The notes beneath the pieces are model-generated. The model did no database searches and was not told the DNA's origin. It saw only the letters and a list, made by a program, of their open reading frames with translations. This document shows, piece after piece, positions 1-6,037 of a DNA stretch of 8,361 bases. Every line of letters starts with the position of its first letter. Within the stretch, counting starts at the first letter, position 1. Source of the stretch: Armatimonadota bacterium (GTDB lineage Bacteria; Armatimonadota; Fimbriimonadia; Fimbriimonadales; Fimbriimonadaceae); contig JAFAFM010000153.1 of the NCBI GenBank assembly GCA_023423495.1, positions 1 through 8,361 on the forward strand, given 5' to 3'. Position numbers and translations under genes: made by a program.

Positions 1-434
1 CCGCATCTGCGGGCGCTACCGTATCCGGAACGAATATCGAGGGCACCATCAACGGAGAGCCAGCCACCGGAAATGGGCAGTTCCTGAGCGGAAACAGCGG
101 CAACGCGACGACCGACGGATTGCAAGTTCTGTACACGGGCACGGCGACGGGTTCGATCGGAACAATCTCGCTTCGAAAGGGTATCGGCCCTCAAGTTACG
201 GACCTGATGTCCACGTTCTTAGACTCGGTCAGCGGAATCCTGACGGCCAGCGATAACACGCTGAAGTCGCAATACGAAGATATCGGTGATCAAATCGAGG
301 ACCTCATGGAGCGGCTGTCTCTCAAAGAAGCCGACCTGAGAGCAAAGTTCACCCGAATGGAAGAAGCCATCAGCCGTATCCAATCCCAAGCGTCGCGACT
401 TGCCGCGCTCAACCAACCCTCAAACTCGGGTTAA
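1..434 (+). CDS. fliD: Flagellar hook-associated protein 2 (filament cap), C-terminal part
   Basis: This is the 3' part of a gene that starts left of the window; the open frame begins at base 3 and gives 143 residues. FliD forms the cap at the tip of the growing flagellar filament and folds exported flagellin into place. The visible N-terminal end has the flagellin-hook IN motif (TINGEPATGNGQFLSG, about residues 15-30), followed by DGLQVLYTGTATG and a GIGPQVTDLMSTFLDS segment. The last 55 residues or so are a charged heptad-rich coiled coil (DIGDQIEDLMERLSLKEADL and onward) ending in a serine/glutamine/alanine-rich stretch. This order is typical of the FliD C-terminal domain, where the terminal coiled coil holds the cap oligomer and contacts chaperone FliT in other bacteria. 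The stop codon lies inside the 3' end of the convergent exporter permease gene, so the two genes overlap by 15 bp. Confidence 0.93.
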   Translation, partial: ASAGATVSGTNIEGTINGEPATGNGQFLSGNSGNATTDGLQVLYTGTATGSIGTISLRKGIGPQVTDLMSTFLDSVSGILTASDNTLKSQYEDIGDQIEDLMERLSLKEADLRAKFTRMEEAISRIQSQASRLAALNQPSNSG

Positions 435-1595
435 GACTTCTTCTCGGTTGAAAAGCCGAACCACGATAAGGATCAGCACGGCGGCTATGGCCCCCGAAAC
501 CAAAAACGTGATCGCTGTGCCGGACCAATCTGGCTTGCCAAGAAGGGCGTTTCGAATGTTGTTAGCCGTATTGAGCACTGGCACAAAATTAACCCATCGC
601 TGGCTTGCGGCATCCGTTAATCCAATGAGCTGGCTGAACGCAGCTGGAACCACCACCACGAAACTGGCCAAGCTGATATAGCTTTGGGCTTCCCGGGAGT
701 TCTTCGCGAACGTGCTGAACGTTAGCAGGAGGCTCGCAAACATCGCGACGGTCGGCAGCAATACCACCAGGGTAATCAGGGCGGCTGGCCATCCAATTCC
801 CAGGCCGCCCTGGAGCATGAAGTCCGAACCAGGGAGCCTCAGCAGAGCGGTAATCGCTAATCCGGCAACAGACGCCAGTGCGCTGACAAGGCAGAGCGCC
901 GATAAGGCGAAGAACTTTCCGAGGACGATCTGGGTCCGAGTCGCCGGAGTGATCAGGAGAGTTTCGAGTGTGGCCTTTTCCTTTTCCCCCGCGACAAGGT
1001 CGGTTGCGAGGGCAAATCCCCCATAAAACGCCCAAATTACGATCAGATAGGGAAGAAGGCCAACGATGAATTCTCCAGCGCCCGCTTCTCCCACCTTCAC
1101 CGGCTTTTCTTTGAGTTGGATAGGCTTGCTCGCTGCTTCGGGCAAGTTGTTAGACGCGAGGAACGACTTCAGTTTTCCGTCCGAAGCTTCTGAAATGGTA
1201 CGGCCCACTAGCGCCAATGCTATTTGCGCGCGCTGTTGTTTGGGGTCAAAGTAAGCGTTGATGACTTGTGGGCTGCCGGGGGATGCTTCCTTGCCAATCT
1301 CGAGGACAACCTTCGCTTTGTCCTTGCGAATGAGCTCCTCTCCCTCTGCCACCGACTTGACTTCCTTCAGTTGAAGCCCCTTGAGAGTCAAGGCTGCAAG
1401 AATCGGATCGCTGGTTCCAACGTAGTGGATCACTTGGCTCTGGGGTTTAGCGACGCTTCCAAGCACCGAACCGAATCCACAGATGAAGAAAATCATCAGG
1501 AAAATGGGTCCGAAGAGGGCCGCGCCGCGGGTGCGCTTGTCCCTAAGCATCTCCTGAACTTCCTTTCGGAATACCGTGCCGATTGGATTTGTCAC
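420..1595 (-). CDS. natB: ABC-2 type exporter permease, NatB-like
   Basis: This 391-residue integral membrane protein is the likely transport channel of a two-component ABC exporter. A first membrane helix lies at about residues 27-48. It is followed by a large soluble loop (about 49-175) and then a cluster of helices near 177-200, 226-252, 272-296, 305-325 and 362-380. Just after the second helix is the segment LVAGEKEKATLETLLITPAT (residues 200-219), the cytoplasmic coupling motif typical of NatB/ABC-2 permeases. The gene starts with GTG overlapping the stop codon of the ATPase gene (GTGA), which points to translational coupling, and a Shine-Dalgarno sequence lies upstream. NatB of Bacillus subtilis takes part in sodium efflux. 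Relatives export other substrates, so the cargo here cannot be read from sequence. The family call is firm and the substrate is unknown. Confidence 0.87.
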   Translation of the reverse strand: MTNPIGTVFRKEVQEMLRDKRTRGAALFGPIFLMIFFICGFGSVLGSVAKPQSQVIHYVGTSDPILAALTLKGLQLKEVKSVAEGEELIRKDKAKVVLEIGKEASPGSPQVINAYFDPKQQRAQIALALVGRTISEASDGKLKSFLASNNLPEAASKPIQLKEKPVKVGEAGAGEFIVGLLPYLIVIWAFYGGFALATDLVAGEKEKATLETLLITPATRTQIVLGKFFALSALCLVSALASVAGLAITALLRLPGSDFMLQGGLGIGWPAALITLVVLLPTVAMFASLLLTFSTFAKNSREAQSYISLASFVVVVPAAFSQLIGLTDAASQRWVNFVPVLNTANNIRNALLGKPDWSGTAITFLVSGAIAAVLILIVVRLFNREEVLTRV

Positions 1596-2356
1596 GACAT
1601 CTCTCCGACTTTCTGATATGTGGATTCGAACTCGACAAGCTTCAGGAAAGCTTTTTCGAGGGAGGCTTCCTGGGTCATGGATTTCAATTCAGCAACGGTG
1701 CCCTCGCCCTTGATCTTGCCCTGGTGAATGATGGCAACTTCGTCGCAGAGCCTCTCAACTTCGCTCATGATGTGCGTCGAGAAAATAATCGTCTTCCCGA
1801 GGTTGCGGGCGTCCTCTATGAACTCCATCACCGTCTGACTCAAAACGACATCTAGGCCGGCGGTCGGTTCATCGAAGAAGAGAACTGGGGGATCGTGCAG
1901 AATGGTCCGGGCAATATTTACGCGCTGTTTTTGCCCGGTCGATAGTTTGTCGCACAGCCGATCGGCAAATTCGTCGATCTGCAGCTTGTCGATCACATAG
2001 GCGACGCGCTCTTTGAGACGCGGACCATCGAGGCCATACATGCGTCCGAAGTATTCGATAACTTCCCGAGCTTGTAATCGCCCGTAAATCGCGGTCGAGG
2101 TAGACATGAACCCGATCGATGAGCGGACTTTCTCGGGGTCTTGGATTACGTCGAAGCCAGCGACCGTGGCCGAGCCGGCGGTCGGTTTGATAACCGTCGA
2201 CAATATCCGCAGGGTTGTTGTTTTGCCGGCTCCATTGCAACCCAGCAGGCCAAAGATCTTTCCGGGCTCTGCGCGGAAAGTGATGGCGTCCACCGCCCGG
2301 ACAGTATTGCCCTTATTATCTTTGAAGTGCTTTGCTAATCCGCTGGTTTCTACCAT
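1592..2356 (-). CDS. natA: ABC transporter ATP-binding protein, NatA-like
   Basis: This 254-residue nucleotide-binding subunit of the exporter is complete and of normal length. All catalytic motifs are present: Walker A GCNGAGKT (39-46), signature LSTGQ (138-142), Walker B VLFFDE (158-163), D-loop AGLD (166-169) and the H-loop histidine H195 in STHIM. The usual Q-loop glutamine is absent: the equivalent stretch reads [14 protein letters not shown]. That is common in the NatA group and should not be read as inactivation. It would sit at the cytoplasmic face and drive the permease encoded immediately downstream, with which it overlaps by 4 bp. The 43-bp gap before the ATG has neither a Shine-Dalgarno sequence nor a nearby -10 hexamer, so the gene may be read through from the YCII-like gene upstream. 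A small hairpin lies just before the start codon. Confidence 0.94.
   Translation of the reverse strand: MVETSGLAKHFKDNKGNTVRAVDAITFRAEPGKIFGLLGCNGAGKTTTLRILSTVIKPTAGSATVAGFDVIQDPEKVRSSIGFMSTSTAIYGRLQAREVIEYFGRMYGLDGPRLKERVAYVIDKLQIDEFADRLCDKLSTGQKQRVNIARTILHDPPVLFFDEPTAGLDVVLSQTVMEFIEDARNLGKTIIFSTHIMSEVERLCDEVAIIHQGKIKGEGTVAELKSMTQEASLEKAFLKLVEFESTYQKVGEMS
1601..1606 (-). promoter_or_regulatory. Shine-Dalgarno sequence for the GTG start of natB
   Basis: On the minus strand GGAGAG lies inside the end of natA, 5 nt before the GTG start at 1595 (7 nt counted from the GGAG core). It supports this GTG as the true start and fits coupled translation with natA. It is the only well-placed Shine-Dalgarno sequence I found for any gene in the window. 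Confidence 0.7.
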
Positions 2357-2359
2357 GGG

Positions 2360-2375
2360 CCGTCAGTCAAGACGG
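2360..2375 (-). other. Small hairpin just upstream of the natA start
   Basis: CCGTC and GACGG form a 5-bp GC-rich stem around a 6-nt loop, ending 3 bases before the natA ATG. No T-tract follows, so it does not look like a terminator. It could fold in the leader near the ribosome start site, but a 5-bp inverted repeat may also be chance. Confidence 0.3.
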
Positions 2376-2399
2376 TCGACATGGAGCATAGGTTGCGGG

Positions 2400-3080
2400 T
2401 CAAAGGACGCCTTTTCCAAGATACTGCGGCATCTTCGTCGCCTTCAACGTTCCCATCTTCACGAGCGGATGTGCATCGATCCAAGCTTGGATGGTGAGAT
2501 CATCCTTGCCTCTGAAAAACGCGACGGCTCTCTCATCGGCGGTATTGCTTGTGAAGGTGGCATAGAAGGCCAATCCAGCCTTTGGCCCCTCTTTTTTGAG
2601 GTGGTCAGCTTGGAGTTTGGTGGCCAACCGTAACTCGGGTGAATCGGGAACGAGCGTTCCCTTGGTGAAGATCACAATGCGATTCTCTTCGATCCCCGAT
2701 GGCTCGATGCCAGCGGTGTTGACCTTTCCGAAGTCGACCCGCAACGGATGCATTTGGACATCCATGAATCCCTTGCTCACGTAGGGGTCTGGGCCAAACG
2801 CTTCCATGACCTCAGCGGGCTTCTTCACCGTCAGCATAACAATGCCTCGCTTGTGCTTCGTGGGATCCGACATCGGGCCCGCTGCGCAGAGCTTCTTCAG
2901 GCCAAAGAGGCGATCGAAGTTGCTGATGTGTGCCTTCTGATATTCCGAAATTTCTTCCTTGGTGGCTTTGGGAGGGTTCTTGCCCATCACCAAAAAGACA
3001 AAGTAGGTTGGGGGAGGAAACGCCTCCTGGGAGCCAATCCCAACAAACGAGGCCGCGGCGATCATCGCGCTAAGAAGCAT
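2400..3080 (-). CDS. Exported protein with two YCII-like domains
   Basis: This 226-residue protein appears to be two YCII-like (dimeric alpha/beta barrel) units in one chain behind an export signal. Residues 1-18 are hydrophobic and small-residue rich (MLLSAMIAAASFVGIGSQ), consistent with a signal peptide or anchor but without the usual N-terminal lysine or arginine. Unit 1 spans about 25-118: a first strand TYFVFLVMG, a helix with H51, AAGP, and then GPDPYVSKGFMDVQMHPLRV containing D98. Unit 2 spans about 133-220: NRIVIFTKG, a helix with H160, and WIDAHPLVKMGTLKATKMPQ with D202. YCII proteins carry a conserved His-Asp pair thought to be an active site, and both units seem to keep it. The reaction is unknown. 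A near-perfect -10 hexamer lies 7 nt before the ATG. The gene sits between the TPR protein and the ABC exporter on the same strand. Confidence 0.78.
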   Translation of the reverse strand: MLLSAMIAAASFVGIGSQEAFPPPTYFVFLVMGKNPPKATKEEISEYQKAHISNFDRLFGLKKLCAAGPMSDPTKHKRGIVMLTVKKPAEVMEAFGPDPYVSKGFMDVQMHPLRVDFGKVNTAGIEPSGIEENRIVIFTKGTLVPDSPELRLATKLQADHLKKEGPKAGLAFYATFTSNTADERAVAFFRGKDDLTIQAWIDAHPLVKMGTLKATKMPQYLGKGVL

Positions 3081-3087
3081 GCCAATG

Positions 3088-3093
3088 ATTATA
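3088..3093 (-). promoter_or_regulatory. -10 element (TATAAT) of the YCII-like gene, probably leaderless
   Basis: The minus strand reads TATAAT exactly, followed by CATTGGC and then the ATG at 3080. Transcription normally starts about 7 nt downstream of the -10 element, which here is at or next to the A of the ATG. No Shine-Dalgarno sequence is present. A -35 element at normal spacing is poor (TGGAAC, 3 of 6 matches). Confidence 0.6.
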
Positions 3094-3098
3094 TAAAT

Positions 3099-3122
3099 GG
3101 GACCCGAAAAGTTCCAGGTCCC
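3099..3122 (-). terminator. Possible weak terminator or operator hairpin after the TPR gene
   Basis: GGGACC and GGTCCC form a 6-bp GC-rich stem around a 12-nt loop in the 47-bp gap after the TPR gene stop. On the minus strand the A/T-rich ATTTATAT follows, which could act as a weak release tract. The upstream arm overlaps a second palindrome, CCAGG-N2-CCTGG (3114-3125). The repeat also covers the spacer and -35 region of the YCII-like promoter, so it could instead be a protein-binding site. Confidence 0.35.
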
Positions 3123-3127
3123 TGGTT

Positions 3128-4282
3128 CTATTCTCCCATCACGTAGTTGATGAGATACACCATGAAGCCGGCAATGCCCAAAGTCAGGATATCAATGACT
3201 CCGCCAAGGACTTTGCCCATGCCGAAGTTAATCATGATGCCGTACGCACTAGAAAAGAGCGTGAGGTAACAGACTATCTTTGCGATAAATGCGATCCACT
3301 CTTGCCTGAAAAGTAGACCGAGTCCAACAGTAAATTGGGATGCCGCGATAATGAACAGAAACGCAAAGGGCCCTGAAAAGCTGCCTTCTGAATTCAAGCA
3401 CAGCATGACGGTCACGAAAGTCTGGAAGCCGGTCAACAGACACCAAAGCACGGACATCACGGTATAGGCGATCTCCTGCCATTCATACTTCGGACCCGTA
3501 TCGCGTCCGGCGAACGTTCCGGTGGCGCGAATCCGCATGTTGCAATGCGGGCATATGGCAGCGTAGTCCATGATCATTTGCCGACAGCTTGGGCAGGGAA
3601 CTTGCTTGAGTGCATTGCCCGGAGCAACCGGGGTTACTTGCGGTCCAGCCGCTTGCTGGGCGACGGTCGCCTGCTTGATCGCCACGGCGAATTCAGGATC
3701 TTGCTGCAGCTTCTCGATCTGCTCTTTCAAAGGCGATTGGTTGCGCAGGTGCTGATCCATCTCCTTCAGGAAATTCGCGACCTTGCCCTTCTGGCGGGTG
3801 TCGGCGAGCAGCTTCAGGTAAGCGCTGATGACGTGCGGATTTCGCGGATCCAATTTGACCGCTCGGTCCAACCGCTGCTCGCCGAGCTGAGGATTTACCT
3901 GCGAAATCGCCTGGCCGCTTGTCAGCAAGCAGAAGATGAGGCCCTGTCGTGCGGGCACGTGGTTTGGCTGAAGATTCAAAGCCGCGTCCAACTCTTCGAT
4001 CGCTTCGTCGAAGCGCCCAACATTGCCGAGTCCGTAGCCATAGGCATAGCGGAGCTCCGGGTCCGCGGGATTCATAGCGGCCGCGGTTTGAAGGGTTTTC
4101 ACGCCCTCTTCCGGCTGCTTGGCCAAAACCAAAGCGAGACCAAGCTGCTTGAGCAGCGAGGCGTTGCCAGGCTGACCAGGCACGAGCTGCTTATAAATAT
4201 CTGCCGCTCCTGCATAGTCTTGTTGACCATACAAGTCGTCCGCGCGCTGCTTCAATTCAAAGGGACTGAGGGTTGAATCCAT
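3128..4282 (-). CDS. TPR-repeat membrane protein with zinc ribbon
   Basis: This 384-residue protein has three parts. Residues about 8-150 are tetratricopeptide repeats, with a first repeat near ELKQRADDLYGQQDYAGAAD, further repeats containing NASLLKQLGLALVLAKQPEE and RFDEAIEELDAALNLQPNH, and less regular ones to about residue 195. TPRs usually bind other proteins. A glutamine/proline-rich linker leads to a CPSC...CPHC zinc ribbon (C230, C233, C244, C247). The C-terminal 115 residues hold about four membrane helices (near 271-296, 304-325, 328-351, 357-380). The TPR part is therefore probably cytoplasmic and tethered to the membrane. I start it at the ATG at 4282, which leads directly into the first TPR helix; the frame extends 21 codons further only to a TTG that runs into the divergent control region. 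The family is not recognised beyond these parts and its partners are unknown. Confidence 0.8.
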   Translation of the reverse strand: MDSTLSPFELKQRADDLYGQQDYAGAADIYKQLVPGQPGNASLLKQLGLALVLAKQPEEGVKTLQTAAAMNPADPELRYAYGYGLGNVGRFDEAIEELDAALNLQPNHVPARQGLIFCLLTSGQAISQVNPQLGEQRLDRAVKLDPRNPHVISAYLKLLADTRQKGKVANFLKEMDQHLRNQSPLKEQIEKLQQDPEFAVAIKQATVAQQAAGPQVTPVAPGNALKQVPCPSCRQMIMDYAAICPHCNMRIRATGTFAGRDTGPKYEWQEIAYTVMSVLWCLLTGFQTFVTVMLCLNSEGSFSGPFAFLFIIAASQFTVGLGLLFRQEWIAFIAKIVCYLTLFSSAYGIMINFGMGKVLGGVIDILTLGIAGFMVYLINYVMGE

Positions 4283-4306
4283 GTGACTAAATCCGTAACG
4301 ACAGTA

Positions 4307-4336
4307 ATTGTTCACCAATTGCGCATTGATTGTCAG
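4307..4336 (-). promoter_or_regulatory. Candidate promoter of the TPR membrane protein gene
   Basis: On the minus strand CTGACA (4331-4336, 5 of 6 matches to the -35 consensus) is followed after 18 bp by AACAAT (4307-4312, 4 of 6 matches to the -10). This would give a leader of roughly 15-20 nt before the ATG at 4282. The -35 hexamer lies between the two arms of the TTGCGCA inverted repeat. The -10 is weak, so the call is tentative. Confidence 0.35.
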
Positions 4337-4345
4337 TGTGCGCAA
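4319..4345. promoter_or_regulatory. Inverted repeat TTGCGCA-N13-TGCGCAA, candidate operator
   Basis: Two perfect 7-bp arms are separated by 13 bp, giving a centre-to-centre distance of 20 bp, about two helical turns. That geometry suits a dimeric regulator binding one face of DNA. It lies between two divergent genes and overlaps the candidate -35 of the minus-strand gene. The half-site reappears in the second repeat nearby. No regulator is encoded in this window. Confidence 0.5.
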
Positions 4346-4355
4346 CTAATTTTTA

Positions 4356-4383
4356 TTGCGAACAATTCGCACAGAACTATACT
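4356..4383 (+). promoter_or_regulatory. Promoter of the amidohydrolase gene, probably leaderless
   Basis: TTGCGA (4356-4361, 4 of 6 matches to -35) and TATACT (4378-4383, 5 of 6 matches to -10) are spaced by 16 bp. The -10 ends 6 nt before the ATG at 4390, so the transcript would begin at or beside the start codon. An A/T-rich run (about 4345-4357) lies just upstream and could act as an UP element. There is no Shine-Dalgarno sequence. Confidence 0.6.
4358..4370. promoter_or_regulatory. Inverted repeat GCGAA-CAA-TTCGC, candidate operator
   Basis: This is a perfect 5-bp inverted repeat with a 3-bp centre. With one more flanking base on each side it reads as half-sites TTGCGAA and GTGCGAA, close to the TTGCGCA arms upstream. 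It sits between the proposed -35 and -10 of the amidohydrolase promoter, where a bound protein would block RNA polymerase. Confidence 0.45.
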
Positions 4384-4389
4384 TCTCGT

Positions 4390-6003
4390 ATGTTTGCCGT
4401 CCTTGCTGCTTCCATTGCTCTGGCACAAACCGGGCCAAATCTGGCCGTTGTCAACGCGAAGATTTGGTCGGATGGCAAGCTGCTCACATCGGACTGCATC
4501 CTCGTGTCTAACGGCAAAATCACTTACGTTGGTGGACTGCAAGGGCTGAGGCTCTCAAAGGGAACTCACATCATCGATGCAAAGCGAAGGGTGGTCATTC
4601 CCGGCCTCATAGATTCGCACACGCACTTGATGGAAGGTGGAACGGGGCTGATCGATCAACTCGATCTTCGGGAAGCCAAGAGCAAGGCGGATTTTATTCG
4701 ACGTGTGCGCGAGTTCGCCGCCAAGCTGCCGAAAGATAAGTGGGTCATCGGGCATTCGTGGTCGGCGGAAAGCTGGCCCGAAAAAGAGCAGCCAACTAAA
4801 GAGTGGATCGACGAAGCGACTGGCGGACGTCCTGCAGTTCTCGAGCGTATGGATGGCCACAGCTCGCTGGTGAATTCGGAAGCACTTCGCCGAGCGGGAG
4901 TGACCAAAGATGGTCCAAAGGATCCCGCCGGAGGCGTCATCGACCGCGATACCAACGGCGAGCCGACGGGCATCTTGAGGGAAACCGCGACTGGACTTGT
5001 TCAACCCCCTCCACCTAGCGAAGCGGACGTCGCTCGCGGGTTCAGGGCTGCAGTTAAGCAGGCTAACTCTTTTGGTGTGACAGCCGCCTCGGATATCGCA
5101 AGTCCCTTTAGAGTTAAGCAGTTTTTAGACTACGCCAATTCTGGACGTCCTACTTTTAGAATTGCTTGGTACTCCCGGTCGGACAATTGGCCGCTGGCTT
5201 TTCAGGCGCTACAGACTGCTCAGCCAATCAAGGGCTGGTTCCAGCCTCGCGGGGTCAAAGCCTATATGGACGGCTCACTCGGGAGCCGGACGGCCTTTAT
5301 GCATCAGCCGTTCACGACGCCGTTGCCTCATCAGCCGAAAGACTGGCGGGGAATTCCTATGCCCGGAGCGGTAGATGGAACCTATGCCAAGCGATTTGCC
5401 GAAGCCGCGCAGCGGGGCTATCAAGTGATCGTCCATGCGATCGGCGACCAGGCGAACCATGACGTTCTCAATCTGTTTGCCGCCATCCCCGGCATAAAGG
5501 AGCGGCGAAACAGAGTCGAGCATGTCCAGCACTTGCTTTCGGAGGACTATCCTCGGTTTGCAGAATTAGGAGTGATTGCAAGCTACCAACCCTATCACAA
5601 GGCTGATGACGGCCGATATTGTGAAGAAGTGATTGGCTTTCGGCGGAGCGAATCCAGCTATGCCTTCAAGAGTCTCATTGAACACAAGGCTCGGCTGGCG
5701 TTTGGTTCAGATTGGCCGGTCGTAACTATCAACCCCTGGGAAGGAATCCGTGCCGCTGTGACCGGAAAGATCTTGACCGGTAAGGTGTGGATGCCTCATC
5801 AAAACATTTCCATCCACCAAGCCCTGGACGCTTACACTCGTGGCGCGGCATACGCAATGTTTATGGAGAAGGAGATTGGAAGCTTGAAGCCAGGTTACCG
5901 AGCCGACTTCGCAATTCTGAACTTGGATCCTTTTGCCGCTGGAGTGGACCTGCGAAACGTGAAGCCAGCTTCGCTTTACGTCGAAGGTCGCAAAGTCTAC
6001 TGA
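4390..6003 (+). CDS. Exported YtcJ-type metal-dependent amidohydrolase
   Basis: This 537-residue protein belongs to the Amidohydro_3 group (YtcJ, N-substituted formamide deformylase, AepA-like). These enzymes use one or two metal ions to hydrolyse C-N bonds of amides or related compounds; the substrate cannot be told from sequence. The barrel's metal-site signature is intact: GLIDSHTHLMEGG (H77, H79), GVKAYMDGSLGSRTA (K290), VIVHAIGDQAN (H349), RVEHVQHL (H378) and FGSDWPVVTINPWEG (D441). The C-terminal YTRGAAYAMFMEKEIGSLKPGYRADFAIL is the usual closing composite domain. The start chosen is the ATG at 4390, giving a short hydrophobic leader MFAVLAASIALAQ with an ALA/Q cleavage-like site. An in-frame TTG 60 bases upstream would put the promoter inside the gene and is less likely. 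The gene is divergent from the TPR protein and followed after 34 bp by the nuclease gene. Confidence 0.88.
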   Translation: MFAVLAASIALAQTGPNLAVVNAKIWSDGKLLTSDCILVSNGKITYVGGLQGLRLSKGTHIIDAKRRVVIPGLIDSHTHLMEGGTGLIDQLDLREAKSKADFIRRVREFAAKLPKDKWVIGHSWSAESWPEKEQPTKEWIDEATGGRPAVLERMDGHSSLVNSEALRRAGVTKDGPKDPAGGVIDRDTNGEPTGILRETATGLVQPPPPSEADVARGFRAAVKQANSFGVTAASDIASPFRVKQFLDYANSGRPTFRIAWYSRSDNWPLAFQALQTAQPIKGWFQPRGVKAYMDGSLGSRTAFMHQPFTTPLPHQPKDWRGIPMPGAVDGTYAKRFAEAAQRGYQVIVHAIGDQANHDVLNLFAAIPGIKERRNRVEHVQHLLSEDYPRFAELGVIASYQPYHKADDGRYCEEVIGFRRSESSYAFKSLIEHKARLAFGSDWPVVTINPWEGIRAAVTGKILTGKVWMPHQNISIHQALDAYTRGAAYAMFMEKEIGSLKPGYRADFAILNLDPFAAGVDLRNVKPASLYVEGRKVY

Positions 6004-6024
6004 CTTGGAGGTGAGCCCGGCAGA

Positions 6025-6030
6025 TAGAAT
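6025..6030 (+). promoter_or_regulatory. -10 element (TAGAAT) of the exonuclease III gene, probably leaderless
   Basis: TAGAAT matches the -10 consensus at 5 of 6 positions and ends 7 nt before the ATG at 6038, the same geometry as at the amidohydrolase and YCII-like genes. No good -35 is visible at standard spacing; the nearest is CTGACT at 6000-6005 with a 19-bp spacer. The hexamer overlaps an alternative in-frame ATG at 6029. Confidence 0.45.
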
Positions 6031-6037
6031 GAGCGAG

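Noticed and set aside
75..90. Q-loop glutamine missing and Cys in Walker A of NatA as signs of a dead ATPase
   Set aside because: The range is in residues of NatA. The NatA group commonly lacks that glutamine, and GCNGAGKT still fits the GxxGxGKT consensus; all other motifs are intact.
589..1035. Minus-strand 148-codon frame inside natB
   Set aside because: It is a shifted frame within the permease gene; its translation is Arg/Gly/Pro-rich and lacks any domain, while the natB frame shows intact membrane helices.
2106..2633. Plus-strand open frame of 175 codons across the natA/YCII-like junction
   Set aside because: It is antisense to natA motifs and the end of the YCII-like gene, with low-complexity composition and no homology I recognise.
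3545..4276. Long plus-strand open frame (243 codons) opposite the TPR gene
   Set aside because: It is antisense to a gene with clear TPR and zinc-ribbon motifs, its translation is rich in Arg, Leu and Gln without recognisable domains, and it has no start signals.
4283..4345. Extended TPR-protein start at a TTG, adding 21 residues
   Set aside because: The extension crosses the divergent control region and its inverted repeat, and the ATG at 4282 leads directly into the first TPR helix.
4358..4370. LexA/SOS box near the amidohydrolase promoter
   Set aside because: GCGAACAATTCGC resembles CGAAC-type boxes but has a 3-bp centre where the Gram-positive LexA site needs CGAAC-N4-GTTCG.
4330..4389. 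Extended amidohydrolase start at a TTG, adding 20 residues
   Set aside because: The added residues look unlike a signal peptide, and the extension would place the -35, -10 and both later half-sites inside the coding region.
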